Part shown: positions 48,984 to 57,857 of the stretch, piece by piece
How the letters are laid out: every line of letters begins with the position of its first letter
Position numbering within the stretch: the stretch's first letter is position 1
Assembly: GCA_964244885.1 (NCBI GenBank)
Contig: CAXTKD010000010.1
Location: 1 to 64,000, forward strand
Length of the DNA: 64,000 nucleotides
DNA from: CAXTKD01 sp964244885
Lineage (GTDB): Bacteria; Pseudomonadota; Alphaproteobacteria; Sphingomonadales; Sphingomonadaceae
Direction of reading: 5' to 3'
Notes under the pieces: model-generated
What the model saw: the letters and a program-made list of their open reading frames with translations, nothing else
Database searches by the model: none
What the model was told of the DNA's origin: nothing
Translations under genes and position numbers: made by a program

Positions 48984-49138
48984 TTTCATCTCCTGAAGAC
49001 GATTGCGGACGCGCCACGGCAGCCCACACTGGCCGGGCAGTCCCTCGATCGGAGCGGGGGCTATAGCGGCGGCGCTCGCGAAACGCAACCGACTCGACGG
49101 ATACGGAACATGCGGCGGGTCGGCCCGTTGCGCCACGC

Positions 49139-51337
49139 ATGGCGACCCTAGATCACACACCCGAAACGACTCCAGACGACCGCGGCCGCTGGGCGCGCAC
49201 CCCCCTTTGGGCGAGGATCGTCGGCGGGGTGTTCCTGGCGATCTTCCTCGTCTGGCTGGTGCTGTTCATCACTAAGGGGCGCTTCTTGAAGAGCACCTTC
49301 GTCAAATACGCCTCCAGCTACATGGAGCGCCCGGTCACGGTCGGGGGCGACTTCAACCTTTATTTCAATCCGCTGGACGTCCAGTTCCTCGCCGAGGACA
49401 TGACGGTCGCCAACCCGGCCTGGACCAAGGGCGGCCAGCTGTTCCAGTCGAAGCACATCGACTTCCGCCTCAGCACCTGGCGGCTCATCCTCGGCAAGAA
49501 GGTGTTCAACTCCCTGAACATCGATCGCGGTGACATCGCGCTCCAGACCGACGGCAAGGGCCATAACAACTGGAGCTTCAATTCGACCGAGCCCTTCGTG
49601 CTGCCGACGATCCGGCGGGCGATGGTGACGGGCACCGTCCTCACCTATGTCGATCCGCTCAACCAGCTCGACATCCACCTGAAGTTCGGCGACGTCGGCG
49701 CGGCGGGGCGGACCATCGAGGGGCCGATCACGCTCAGCGGCGGCGGCACCGCGCGCAAGGTGCCGTTCACGCTGACCGGAAAGCTCAGCTCGCCGAACGA
49801 GACGCTGGCGGGCGGCCGCAACCAGTTCGAGATGCACGCCGGGGTCGCCGACAGCCGCATCGACGTGTCGGGCACGCTGCCCGGCGCGACGCAGTTCGAG
49901 GGCGCCGACCTTCGCATACAGGCGAAGGGCCACAATCTCGCGACGCCGTTCCGGCTGCTCGGCATGGCGGTGCCTGAATCGCGGCCCTATCGCATCGCCT
50001 CCAACCTCACCAAGACCAGCGACGAGTGGAAGTTCACCCGCCTGACCGGCAAGTTCGGCGAGAGCGACATCGCCGGCGCGATGACGATGTCGCAGCCCGA
50101 CAAGCGCATCAGGCTGGTCGCGGACCTGAAGAGCCGCAACCTAGACATCCTCGATGTCGGGCCGTGGATCGGCTATTCGCCCGAGAAGCTCGACGCACAG
50201 GGCGGCAAGGGCGCGATCACCGTCAAGGGCGGGCACCCGACCATCCTGCCCGACGCGCCGCTCGACATCTCGGGCCTCAAGGCCTTCGACGCCGACGTGA
50301 AATATCACGCGACCAACATCCGCACCGGCACGATCCCGATCCAGAACCTCGACCTTGGCCTTGGCCTCGACAATCTGCTGCTGTCGCTGAAGCCGCTGTC
50401 GTTCGACCTCGCGGGCGGGCGGCTGAGCTCCGACATCTCGATCAACGCGCGCAAGGCGCCCGTGGTCACCGAATATGACATCCGCCTGTCGCCGGTGGCG
50501 CTCAACAAGCTGCTGACCGGCTTCAAGATCGAGGACAGCGGCACGACCGGGACGGTGCGTGGTCGCATCCAGCTGAAAGGCTATGGCGACACGGTGCGCA
50601 AGTCGCTCGGCAGCTCGACGGGCCGGATCGCGGTGATCCTGCCGCGCGGCACCTTCTGGATCCGCAACACCGAGCTGCTGGAGCTCGACCTGTTCCAATA
50701 TGTCGGCAAGGCGCTGGCCAAGCAGCTGAAGGACCCGTCGCAGGTGCGCTGCGGGCTGTTCGGCTTCACCGTCCGGAACGGCGTCGCGGTCGCCGACCCG
50801 ATCTTCATCGACACGCAGCGCACGGTCATTCGCGGCACCGGCAGCTTCTCCTTCGCCGACGAATCGCTCGACCTGTCGGTGCGGGCGGACGCGAAGAAGT
50901 TCAGCCTGTTCTCCGGCCAGTCGCCGATCGGCGTCGGGGGCTGGTTCGCCGCGCCGAGCATCAACCCGATTTCGCACCAGCTACTGACGCGCGGCGCGGT
51001 CGGCGTCGGCCTCGGCATCCTGGGCGGGCCGCTGGCGGCGATCCTCGCCTTCGTCGACACCGGCGACCAGAAGAACACCGACTGTACGCCGGTGCTGGCC
51101 GGCGCGACGACCCCGGCGGTTCGCGCCGCGGACGAGGCGGCCGAGAAGAGCGGCGGCGTGAAGACTGCGGCGGACAAGAAGTTCGAGGCCGACGAGGAGG
51201 CGCGCAAGGAGCAGCGCAAGGCGGCGAAGAAGGCAGAGAAAGCGCGCGAGAAGGCGGCCGACAAGGCGCGCGATGCCGCCGAGGACGCCGCGAAGGAGCG
51301 GGCGAAGGCGGCAAAGAAGGCGGCGGAAGGCAAATAA
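49139..51337 (+). CDS. AsmA family protein with charged C-terminal tail
   Basis: 732 residues. One membrane anchor (about 25-46, ARIVGGVFLAIFLVWLVLFI) leads into a long periplasmic beta-rich AsmA/TamB-like region starting GRFLKSTFVKYASSYMERPVTVGGDF, with repeats of the LDLSVRADAKKF kind near the end. Such proteins bridge the periplasm and are linked to phospholipid transport and outer-membrane assembly. The last 70 residues are almost only Lys, Ala, Glu, Arg and Asp and should form a helix or coiled coil; this tail is unusual. Confidence 0.88.
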   Translation: MATLDHTPETTPDDRGRWARTPLWARIVGGVFLAIFLVWLVLFITKGRFLKSTFVKYASSYMERPVTVGGDFNLYFNPLDVQFLAEDMTVANPAWTKGGQLFQSKHIDFRLSTWRLILGKKVFNSLNIDRGDIALQTDGKGHNNWSFNSTEPFVLPTIRRAMVTGTVLTYVDPLNQLDIHLKFGDVGAAGRTIEGPITLSGGGTARKVPFTLTGKLSSPNETLAGGRNQFEMHAGVADSRIDVSGTLPGATQFEGADLRIQAKGHNLATPFRLLGMAVPESRPYRIASNLTKTSDEWKFTRLTGKFGESDIAGAMTMSQPDKRIRLVADLKSRNLDILDVGPWIGYSPEKLDAQGGKGAITVKGGHPTILPDAPLDISGLKAFDADVKYHATNIRTGTIPIQNLDLGLGLDNLLLSLKPLSFDLAGGRLSSDISINARKAPVVTEYDIRLSPVALNKLLTGFKIEDSGTTGTVRGRIQLKGYGDTVRKSLGSSTGRIAVILPRGTFWIRNTELLELDLFQYVGKALAKQLKDPSQVRCGLFGFTVRNGVAVADPIFIDTQRTVIRGTGSFSFADESLDLSVRADAKKFSLFSGQSPIGVGGWFAAPSINPISHQLLTRGAVGVGLGILGGPLAAILAFVDTGDQKNTDCTPVLAGATTPAVRAADEAAEKSGGVKTAADKKFEADEEARKEQRKAAKKAEKAREKAADKARDAAEDAAKERAKAAKKAAEGK

Positions 51338-51341
51338 CCCG

Positions 51342-52115
51342 TCAGGTTTTTAGGACCGTCAGCGCCTCATCGAGCACACGCCGGTCGCCCGCCGCGACAA
51401 CCCGGCCGCCGCTGTCGAGGCCGAGCGGGCGGCCTTCCCAGTCGGTCATGACGCCGCCCGCGCCCTCGACAACCGGGACCAGCGCGGCGAAGTCGTAGAG
51501 CTGCAGGCCGGCCTCGACGACGAGGTCGAGGTGGCCCGAAGCGAGCAGGCCGTAATTGTGGCAGTCGCCGCCGTAGAGCGCGTCACGGACCTGCGGGCGC
51601 AGGCGCTCGAAGCGGTCGAGGTCGTCGCCGGCGCGGAAGAGGTAGGGCGAGGTCGTCGCGAGGTGCGCCCTGGCGACTCCGGAGCAGGCGCGGACCGAGC
51701 AGGGCGCGCCGTTGAAGGTCGTCGGCCGGCCGAGCGCGCCGAGCCAGCGGTCGCCGATGATCGGCTGGTCTATGATGCCGAGGACGGGCTTGCCATCCTC
51801 CAGTAGCGCGATCAGCGTACCGAACAGCGGCCGTCCGGCGATGAAGGCGCGGGTGCCGTCGATCGGGTCGAACACCCACTGCCGCGCCGCGCCCTCGCGC
51901 ACCCGGCCATATTCCTCGCCGATGATGCCGTCGAACGGGCGCTCGGCCTCGACGATAGAGCGCATCGCGGCCTCGGCGGCGCGGTCGACGGCGGTGACGG
52001 GCGAATCGTCGGCCTTGGTCTCGATCTCGAAACGCGCGCGGAAGTAAGGACGGATCGCCGCGCCCGCCGCGTCGGCGAGTCGCAGCGCGAGCGCGATGTC
52101 CGCGGCGTCAGCCAA
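51342..52115 (-). CDS. hisN: Inositol monophosphatase family protein (histidinol-phosphatase-like)
   Basis: 257 residues from TTG 52115, which has GGAG 7 bp upstream and overlaps the stop of the CoA-transferase gene by 8 bp. Metal-binding blocks GIIGEEYGRV and WVFDPIDGTRAFIAG, then LYDFAALVPVVEGAGGVMTDWEG, place it in the IMPase superfamily. The GRPLFGTLIALLEDGKPVLGIIDQP region is typical of HisN-type histidinol-phosphate phosphatases. The HisN reading is likely but not certain without a his operon nearby. Confidence 0.85.
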   Translation of the reverse strand: MADAADIALALRLADAAGAAIRPYFRARFEIETKADDSPVTAVDRAAEAAMRSIVEAERPFDGIIGEEYGRVREGAARQWVFDPIDGTRAFIAGRPLFGTLIALLEDGKPVLGIIDQPIIGDRWLGALGRPTTFNGAPCSVRACSGVARAHLATTSPYLFRAGDDLDRFERLRPQVRDALYGGDCHNYGLLASGHLDLVVEAGLQLYDFAALVPVVEGAGGVMTDWEGRPLGLDSGGRVVAAGDRRVLDEALTVLKT

Positions 52116-53280
52116 GGCCGAGCTCCGCGAGGATGGCGGCGCGGTGCTCGTCGAGCGCGGGGGCCTTGGGACGCGAGGACGGATCGTCGAAGCCCGAAAT
52201 CTTGACCGGATTGCCCGCGGCGAGGAGCGGGGTGCCGTCCTCGAACGCCGTCTCGATCGCCATGTTGCGGGCGCGAACCTGCGGGCTGTTGAGCGCCTGG
52301 CCGACATCGTTGATCGGGCCGCACGGAATGCCCGCCTTCTCCAGCAGGGCCAGCCAGTGCGCGGCGGGCGCGGTGGCGAAGATCGCCTCGATCTCGGCGG
52401 CGATGGCGTCGGCATGGTCGGTGCGGCTGGCGTTCGAGACGAAGCGTGGATCGTCCGTCAGGTGCGGCGCGCCGAGCGCGCCGCACAGCGTCGCCCACAA
52501 GGCATCGTTGCCGGCGGCGATGACGATCGGCGTGTCGGCGGTGGCATAGGCGGCGAACGGGGTGATCGACGGATGGCGCGCGCCGAGCGGGCCGGGGGCG
52601 ACGCCGGTCACGGCATAGCGCGCGACGGCGTTCTCGAGGATGGCGACCTGGCCGTCGAGCATCGCCACGTCGACGAAGCGGCCCTTGGCCGATTTCGCGC
52701 GGTCGTGAAGCGCGGTCAGGATGCCGATGACGGTGAACAGCCCGGCGGTGATGTCGCCGATCGAGGTGCCGACCCGCGTCGGCGGCCCGCCGGGATGGCC
52801 GGTGACCGACATGATGCCGCCCATCGCCTGGACGACCATGTCGTAGGCGGCCTTCCTCGAATCGGGGCCGGTGTGGCCGAAGCCCGAGACCGCGGCGCAG
52901 ATCAGCCTCGGCCAGCGCGCGTGGAGCGCCTCCCAGCCGTAGCCGAGCTTCGCCATGACGCTGGGGCGGTAGTTCTCGACCAGCACGTCGGCGCGCGCCA
53001 GAAGCGCTTCGAAGGTCGCGCGGTCGTGCTCGTCCTTGAGGTCGAGCGCGATCGACTGCTTGCCTCGGTTGATCGAGGTGAAATAGGCTGACTTGTCGTC
53101 CTTGAACGGGCCGATGTGGCGGCTGTCGTCGCCGAGGCCCGGCGCCTCGACCTTGATCACCCGCGCGCCGAGATCGCTCAGCACCATCGTCGCATAGGGA
53201 CCCGCGAGGACGCGGGAGAGGTCGACGATCAGGAGGTCGGAGAGGGGGCCAGTCACGACACTGTACTCAGACCCGCTCAT
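52108..53280 (-). CDS. Family III CoA-transferase (CaiB/BaiF)
   Basis: 390 residues from ATG 53280; a GTG at 53256 (VTGPLSDLLIVDLSRVLAGP) is equally plausible. LIVDLSRVLAGPYATMVLSDLGARVIKVE, NRGKQSIALDLK, the catalytic Asp region AAYDMVVQAMGGIMSVTG and PCGPINDVGQAL are family blocks. It moves CoA between carboxylates. The ATG lies inside a palindromic repeat arm (53272-53306), so the leading codons MSGSEYS derive partly from the repeat. Neighbour of a MaoC-like hydratase, suggesting acyl-CoA metabolism. Confidence 0.9.
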   Translation of the reverse strand: MSGSEYSVVTGPLSDLLIVDLSRVLAGPYATMVLSDLGARVIKVEAPGLGDDSRHIGPFKDDKSAYFTSINRGKQSIALDLKDEHDRATFEALLARADVLVENYRPSVMAKLGYGWEALHARWPRLICAAVSGFGHTGPDSRKAAYDMVVQAMGGIMSVTGHPGGPPTRVGTSIGDITAGLFTVIGILTALHDRAKSAKGRFVDVAMLDGQVAILENAVARYAVTGVAPGPLGARHPSITPFAAYATADTPIVIAAGNDALWATLCGALGAPHLTDDPRFVSNASRTDHADAIAAEIEAIFATAPAAHWLALLEKAGIPCGPINDVGQALNSPQVRARNMAIETAFEDGTPLLAAGNPVKISGFDDPSSRPKAPALDEHRAAILAELGLG

Positions 53281-53346
53281 CCCGAGTGAAGTCGAGGGAC
53301 GCACGGAGGGGCCGTGCGTCCCTCGACTTCGCTCGGGATGAGCGGG
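53272..53346. repeat. Near-perfect 35-bp inverted repeat at a gene start
   Basis: Arms 53272-53306 and 53312-53346 differ at one position and flank a five-base spacer. The left arm covers the likely start of the CoA-transferase gene. The core CCCGAG(T/C)GAAGTCGAGGGACG is read identically from both strands. Located between two leftward genes. Confidence 0.88.
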
Positions 53347-53370
53347 GTTTATCTGCGGATCGGGCGGAAC

Positions 53371-53814
53371 TCACGCCGGGCGGCGGCGGAAGAGGGCGAT
53401 GTTGATCGAGGTCATCACCGGCTCGTCGTGCTGGTTGAGGACGGTGATTCGGGTCTTGATCGTGCCTCGGTCTGGCTTGCTGCGCGACGGCGTGATCTCG
53501 ATGGTTTCGCTCTCGAGGCTCAGCGTGTCGCCGGGGTAGACGGGCTTCAGCCAGCGCAGCCCGTCGACTCCGATGCCGCCGAGGCTGCCCTCGCCGCCCA
53601 CGCCCATGTTGTCGACGATCATCCGCATCGCCATCGCGGCGGTGTGCCAGCCCGAGGCGGCGATTCGGCCGAAATAGGTCCTGGCGGCGGCCTCGTCGCT
53701 CAGGTGGAAGGGCTGCGGGTCGTAGCGGGTGGCGAAATCGGCGACCTCGTCGCGCGTCACCTCGTAGCGCCCGAAGCGCGCCTTCTGGCCGAGAGAATAA
53801 TCCTCGAAGAACAT
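53371..53814 (-). CDS. MaoC family (R)-specific enoyl-CoA hydratase-like protein
   Basis: 147 residues, single hot-dog domain. The catalytic Asp and His are D32 and H37 in YDPQPFHLSDEAA; FGRIAASGWHTAAMAMRM and the C-terminal NQHDEPVMTSINIALFRRR are typical. It hydrates 2-enoyl-CoA or a related thioester. It follows ychF by 8 bp and precedes the family III CoA-transferase, with which it may share a pathway. Confidence 0.9.
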   Translation of the reverse strand: MFFEDYSLGQKARFGRYEVTRDEVADFATRYDPQPFHLSDEAAARTYFGRIAASGWHTAAMAMRMIVDNMGVGGEGSLGGIGVDGLRWLKPVYPGDTLSLESETIEITPSRSKPDRGTIKTRITVLNQHDEPVMTSINIALFRRRPA

Positions 53815-53822
53815 GGGCGACC

Positions 53823-54923
53823 TCAGACGTTGAAGCGGAAGTGCATTACGTCACCGTCCTGCACCAGATAGTCCTTGCCTTCCAGCCGCAGCCGGCCGGC
53901 GTCGCGGGCGCCGGCCTCGCCGTTCAGGCGGACGAAGTCGTCATAGGCGATCGTCTCGGCGCGGATGAAGCCCTTCTCGAAGTCGGTGTGGATGACGCCC
54001 GCGGCGTTGGGGGCGGTGGCTCCCTTGTGGACGGTCCAGGCGCGTGCCTCCTTGGGGCCGGCGGTGAAGAAGGTGAGCAGCGACAGGAGCTCGTAGCCGG
54101 CGCGGATGACTCGGGCGAGGCCGGTCTCGGTGAGGCCGAGGTCCGACAGGAAGGCCGGGCGGTCACTTGCGTCCATCTGGCTGATCTCGGCCTCGATCGC
54201 GGCGGAGATGACGACCGAGGCGGCGTTCTCGGCCTTCGCCTTCTCGGCGACTCGGGCGGAAAAGGCGTTGCCCTCGGCGGCAGAGGCTTCCTCGACGTTG
54301 CAGACGTAGAGCACGGGCTTGGCGGTGAGCAGCTGCGCCTGGTCGAGGACTCGCTTCTCCTCCTCGTCCTTCGGCTCGGTGAGGCGGGCGGGGCGGCCGG
54401 CGCGCAGATGGTCGAGCGCCTGGCCGAGGACGCTGGCGGCGATCTTCGCCTCCTTGTCGCCCTGCGCGGCCTTCTTCTGCGCGGCGGGGACTCGCTTCTC
54501 GAGGCTCTCGAGGTCGGCGAGCATCAGCTCGGTCTCGACGGTCTCGGCGTCGGCGATCGGATCGACCTTGCCCTCGACGTGGGTGATGTCGTCGTCCTCG
54601 AAGCAGCGCAGGACATGGACGATGGCGTCGACCTCGCGGATGTTGGCGAGGAACTGGTTGCCGAGGCCTTCGCCCTTCGACGCGCCGCGCACCAGGCCGG
54701 CGATATCGACGAAGCCTAGCTGGGTTTCGATGATCTTGGCGGAGGCCGCGATGCGCGCGATCTCGTCCAGCCGCTTGTCGGGGACGGGCACCTGGCCGAC
54801 GTTGGGCTCGATCGTGCAGAAGGGGTAGTTGGCGGCGGCCGCCGCCGCGGTCTCGGTCAGCGCGTTGAAGAGGGTCGACTTGCCGACGTTCGGCAGGCCG
54901 ACGATGCCGCAGCGGAAACCCAT
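53823..54923 (-). CDS. ychF: Ribosome-binding ATPase YchF
   Basis: 366 residues. G1 GIVGLPNVGKSTLFNAL, G3-like VDIAGLVRGASKGEGLGNQFL, the NVEE replacement of the G4 NKxD motif in LYVCNVEEASAAEGN (the cause of ATP preference) and the TGS C-terminal domain (FTAGPKEARAWTVHKG, FVRLNGEAGARDAGRLRLEGKDYLVQDGDV) are all there. The ATG at 54923 has AGGA upstream. Confidence 0.97.
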   Translation of the reverse strand: MGFRCGIVGLPNVGKSTLFNALTETAAAAAANYPFCTIEPNVGQVPVPDKRLDEIARIAASAKIIETQLGFVDIAGLVRGASKGEGLGNQFLANIREVDAIVHVLRCFEDDDITHVEGKVDPIADAETVETELMLADLESLEKRVPAAQKKAAQGDKEAKIAASVLGQALDHLRAGRPARLTEPKDEEEKRVLDQAQLLTAKPVLYVCNVEEASAAEGNAFSARVAEKAKAENAASVVISAAIEAEISQMDASDRPAFLSDLGLTETGLARVIRAGYELLSLLTFFTAGPKEARAWTVHKGATAPNAAGVIHTDFEKGFIRAETIAYDDFVRLNGEAGARDAGRLRLEGKDYLVQDGDVMHFRFNV

Positions 54924-55137
54924 GATGGTCCTGTCGTCGCCAAGATTTGTGAGCGGCAGGGGATAGCCGCCCCGCCGCGCGAATGCCAGCGCGGGAGCCC
55001 GCGAAGATGAACAAGTTGACACGGTGAAACACCTGAATGGCTGTTTCGCGTCACCTTCGGCCGAGTATTCGTTCGCTCTATGTTCCTATGCCAGGCAAAG
55101 ATATTTGTCAAGGAGGGCTTGCATCTTCGTTATTCTA

Positions 55138-55147
55138 AGATATATCT
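55138..55147. promoter_or_regulatory. AT-rich dyad upstream of the PadR gene
   Basis: AGATATATCT is a perfect 10-bp palindrome, 35 bp before the PadR start, in a conspicuously AT-rich stretch (about 55080-55190) of the 258-bp divergent gap with ychF. PadR regulators commonly bind AT-rich dyads at their own promoters, so autoregulation is possible. The rest of the gap shows no gene. Confidence 0.4.
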
Positions 55148-55181
55148 CCAAACAGTCATGAAATATAGAAAGACACTTATC

Positions 55182-55802
55182 ATGCATTTTCACAAAGAGA
55201 GCGGCGAAGGCCGCGGTTTCGGACGCGGCGGCTTTCGCATGGGCTTTGGCCCGCGTGGCGGCGGTGGCGGTGGCGGCGGCGGACGCCATGGCCGGCACGG
55301 CTTCGGCATGTCATGGAGCCCCGAGGAGGGGTTTCAGGGCCGCAGGCGAATGTTCAGCGGCGACGAGCTAAGGCTCGTCCTCCTGAAGCTGATCGGCGAG
55401 CAGCCGCGCCACGGCTACGACCTGATCCGAGCGATCGAGGAGCGCACCGGCGGCGCCTATGCGCCAAGCCCGGGCGTCGTCTATCCGACGCTGACCTTGC
55501 TGGCGGACATGGGGCTGATCGTCGAGCAGGCGTCGGAGGGCGCGCGCAAGCGGTTCGCCATCACCCCCGAGGGCGAAGCGCACCTGACCGAGAAGGCCGA
55601 GGAGATCGAAGCGATCTTCACCCGGCTGGACGCGATGGCGGCGGAGCGCGAGCGCGGCGACCCGATGCCGGTCAAGCGCGCGATGCACAACCTCAAGACC
55701 GTGCTCATGCACCGGCTGCTCTCGGGCGGCTTCGCCAAGGAGCAGGTCCACGAGGCGGTCGCGCTGATCGACGACGCGGCGCGGAAGATCGAGCAGCTGT
55801 GA
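55182..55802 (+). CDS. PadR family transcriptional regulator with Gly/His-rich N-terminus
   Basis: 206 residues from ATG 55182. The PadR winged helix starts at LRLVLLKLIGEQPRHGYDLIRAIEERTGGAYAPSPGVVYPTLTLLADMGLI, followed by a long dimer helix. Ahead of it lie about 60 unusual residues: FGRGGFRMGFGPRGG, a run of Gly and RHGRHGFGM, which could bind metal or nucleic acid. The ribosome-binding site is weak. Next on the strand is a DUF2218 gene 81 bp away. Confidence 0.88.
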   Translation: MHFHKESGEGRGFGRGGFRMGFGPRGGGGGGGGGRHGRHGFGMSWSPEEGFQGRRRMFSGDELRLVLLKLIGEQPRHGYDLIRAIEERTGGAYAPSPGVVYPTLTLLADMGLIVEQASEGARKRFAITPEGEAHLTEKAEEIEAIFTRLDAMAAERERGDPMPVKRAMHNLKTVLMHRLLSGGFAKEQVHEAVALIDDAARKIEQL

Positions 55803-55883
55803 GGCCGACCCACGTCGAGCTCCTCCGGCGGCGGCTGGGCATCGCCCCGCCGCCGTCCCCTCCCAAGACCGAAAGGACCCGCC

Positions 55884-56174
55884 ATGGCGAACAGCAGCGC
55901 GCGCATCCAGACCAAGAGCGCTAGCCGCTACCTCCAGCAGCTGTGCAAGCACTGGAGCCACAAGTTCGAGGTGACGTTCGACGCAACCCACGGCCGCATC
56001 CCGCTGCCGATCGGAGTGGCCATCCTCGACGCGACGCCCGAGACGCTCGACGTGCGCGTCGAGGCGGCGGACGCCGAGACGCTGCCGAGGCTCAAGGAGG
56101 TGGTCGCCAACCACCTCGACCGCTTCGCCTTCCGCGAGGCGCCGCTGCCCTTCGACTGGAAGGACGCGGCCTGA
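55884..56174 (+). CDS. DUF2218 domain protein
   Basis: 96 residues. YLQQLCKHWSHKFEV and ATHGRIPLPIGVAILDA match the DUF2218 family, small proteins often beside siderophore or metal genes, of unknown function. GAAAGGA lies before the ATG. It may be cotranscribed with the PadR gene and be its target. Confidence 0.85.
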   Translation: MANSSARIQTKSASRYLQQLCKHWSHKFEVTFDATHGRIPLPIGVAILDATPETLDVRVEAADAETLPRLKEVVANHLDRFAFREAPLPFDWKDAA

Positions 56175-56194
56175 ACGCCGAGCATGGAAAATGG

Positions 56195-56268
56195 CGCATC
56201 CGAAGGGATTCGAACCCCTGACCCCTGCCTTCGGAGGGCAGTGCTCTATCCAGCTGAGCTACGGATGC
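56195..56268 (-). tRNA. tRNA-Arg (anticodon CCG)
   Basis: Complete cloverleaf on the minus strand: acceptor GCATCCG pairs with CGGATGC, D-arm GCTC/GAGC, anticodon arm CTGCC-CTCCGAA-GGCAG with anticodon CCG, T-arm with TTCGAAT loop, discriminator G. CCA is not encoded. It reads CGG codons. No integrase or att-like direct repeat is seen beside it. Confidence 0.96.
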
Positions 56269-56304
56269 GTGGCGACGGCGTTTAGCAAGGCGCCGCCGTG
56301 ATGG

Positions 56305-56679
56305 CTAGGGCGCCGGCGTCATTGGCGTGAACGCCCCGAGCGCGCAGGCGGCGCCGAGGCGCGGGCCGCCGGCCTGGTTGATGACGTTGATGCTGGTCGC
56401 CGGGCAGAGGCGGGTCAGCGCCGTCGAATAGGTGAAGGCCTTTTCGAGGCCGAGGCCGGGACAGGCGGCGGGCATGGCGCTCCGCATCACCCGGCCGTCG
56501 TTCAGGTGGAAGTCGATCGTCCGTTCGTCGACGACCCGCGCCTCGCGGATTCGGGCGATGTCGATGCAGGCGTCGGTCGCGGCGACAGGACGGGGCGGCG
56601 GCGGTGCGGCGGCGGGGCGCGGCGCCGGCGCGGCGCAGGCGGCGAGGGCGAGCGGGATCAGGATTGCGGAACGGCGCAT
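56305..56679 (-). CDS. Putative lipoprotein, hypothetical
   Basis: 124 residues. Signal with lipobox LALAAC near residues 10-15, then a Pro/Ala-rich linker (APAPRPAAAPPPPRPVAA) and a small domain DACIDIARIREARVVDERTIDFHLNDGRVMRSAMPAACPGL with four Cys. It resembles small sphingomonad DUF6491-like proteins, but I cannot confirm the family. Probably anchored to the outer membrane. Confidence 0.75.
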   Translation of the reverse strand: MRRSAILIPLALAACAAPAPRPAAAPPPPRPVAATDACIDIARIREARVVDERTIDFHLNDGRVMRSAMPAACPGLGLEKAFTYSTALTRLCPATSINVINQAGGPRLGAACALGAFTPMTPAP

Positions 56680-56682
56680 GGG

Positions 56683-57366
56683 CTAGAACTCCGGTTGGTA
56701 ATTCGCGGGCGGGGGCGTCTTCGGTTGATAACGGCAGAGATGATCGATCGGGCAACGCCAGCATTCGGGCGTCCGCGCCTTGCAGACATAACGGCCGTGA
56801 AGCAGCAGCCAATGATGCGCGCCCTTGAGATAGGCCCTGGGCGTCACTTTCATCAGCCCCGCCTCGACCGCGTCGGGCGTCTTGCCGGGGGCGAGGCCGG
56901 TGCGGTTGGCGACCCGGAAGATATGCGTGTCGACCGCGATCGTCTCCGCCCCGAAGGCGACGTTCATCACGACGTTCGCGGTCTTGCGCCCGACGCCGGC
57001 GAGCCTTTGCAGCGCGTCGCGGTCGGCGGGCACCTGGCCGCCATGCCCGGCGATCAGCGCCTCGCTCAGCGCGATGACGTTCTTCGCCTTCATGTTGTAG
57101 AGGCCGATGGTCTGGATGTGGCGCTTGAGGTCGGCCTCGCCGAGCGCGACCATCGCCTGCGGATCCTGCACCGTCTCGAACAGCCGCCGGGTCGCCTTGT
57201 TGACCCCGACGTCGGTCGCCTGCGCCGAAAGCACCACCGCGACGAGCAGGGTGTAGGGATTGACGAAGTCGAGCTCGGTCTTCGGATCGGGGTGCTGCGC
57301 CGCGAGGCGCGCGTAGAGCTCCTCGATCTCGGCAGCGGTGAAGCGTCGCGGGCGTTTGCCGGGCAT
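56683..57366 (-). CDS. nth: Endonuclease III
   Basis: 227 residues from ATG 57366 (an ATG six codons earlier is possible). LLVAVVLSAQATDVGVNKAT, the helix-hairpin-helix LQRLAGVGRKTANVVMNVAFG with catalytic Lys, VDTHIFRVANRTGL with catalytic Asp, and the [4Fe-4S] cysteines in VCKARTPECWRCPIDHLC identify it. It removes oxidised pyrimidines from DNA and nicks the abasic site. Confidence 0.96.
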   Translation of the reverse strand: MPGKRPRRFTAAEIEELYARLAAQHPDPKTELDFVNPYTLLVAVVLSAQATDVGVNKATRRLFETVQDPQAMVALGEADLKRHIQTIGLYNMKAKNVIALSEALIAGHGGQVPADRDALQRLAGVGRKTANVVMNVAFGAETIAVDTHIFRVANRTGLAPGKTPDAVEAGLMKVTPRAYLKGAHHWLLLHGRYVCKARTPECWRCPIDHLCRYQPKTPPPANYQPEF

Positions 57367-57392
57367 GGCCGCGTTCTCTAGCATCCAGGCTT

Positions 57393-57857
57393 ATGCGCGC
57401 ACCCTATTTCGACCTGATGCTGACGCCCAACCGGCCGCTCCCCGCCGACCGCGCGCGCTGGGTGGTGATCGGAGTCGCGGTGATCCTCGGCCTGACGACG
57501 CTGCGCGCGGCTCTCCTCGGCGCGTGGCCGGTGGTGCCGTTCGCGATCGTCGACGTCGCGCTGTTCCGCTGGGCGATGCGGGCGAGCGCCCGCGCGTCCG
57601 AGACCTACCAGTCGATCCGCCTCGACGACGAGGCGCTGGAGGTGCGCGAGCCTCGCCGCTCGGTTCGGCTGGAGCCGTTCTGGACCAGGGCGACGCACGA
57701 CGGCCGCCGCCTGATGCTGGCCGAGCGCGACCGGCGAATCGTCGTCGGCGCCTTCCTGTCGGCCGCGGAGCGGCGGCAGGTGCACGACGTGATCAACGCC
57801 GGGCTGGCGCGGTGGCGGAGCGGCCATCCGGGCCCATCAAATTTCCGTTCGTCCTGA
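57393..57857 (+). CDS. DUF2244 membrane protein
   Basis: 154 residues. Two membrane helices (about 23-40 and 46-62) after MLTPNRPLP, then a C-terminal domain (SIRLDDEALEVREP, RLMLAERDRRIVVGAFLSAAERRQV) typical of DUF2244, common in alphaproteobacteria and of unknown role. The last codons NFRSS and the TGA lie in the left arm of the palindrome at 57844, so the native C-terminus may have been replaced. Confidence 0.85.
   Translation: MRAPYFDLMLTPNRPLPADRARWVVIGVAVILGLTTLRAALLGAWPVVPFAIVDVALFRWAMRASARASETYQSIRLDDEALEVREPRRSVRLEPFWTRATHDGRRLMLAERDRRIVVGAFLSAAERRQVHDVINAGLARWRSGHPGPSNFRSS

Noticed and set aside
56195..56268. tRNA-Arg as an integration site for a mobile island
   Set aside because: No integrase, direct repeat of the tRNA 3' end or change in composition is visible beside it; the neighbours are core genes.
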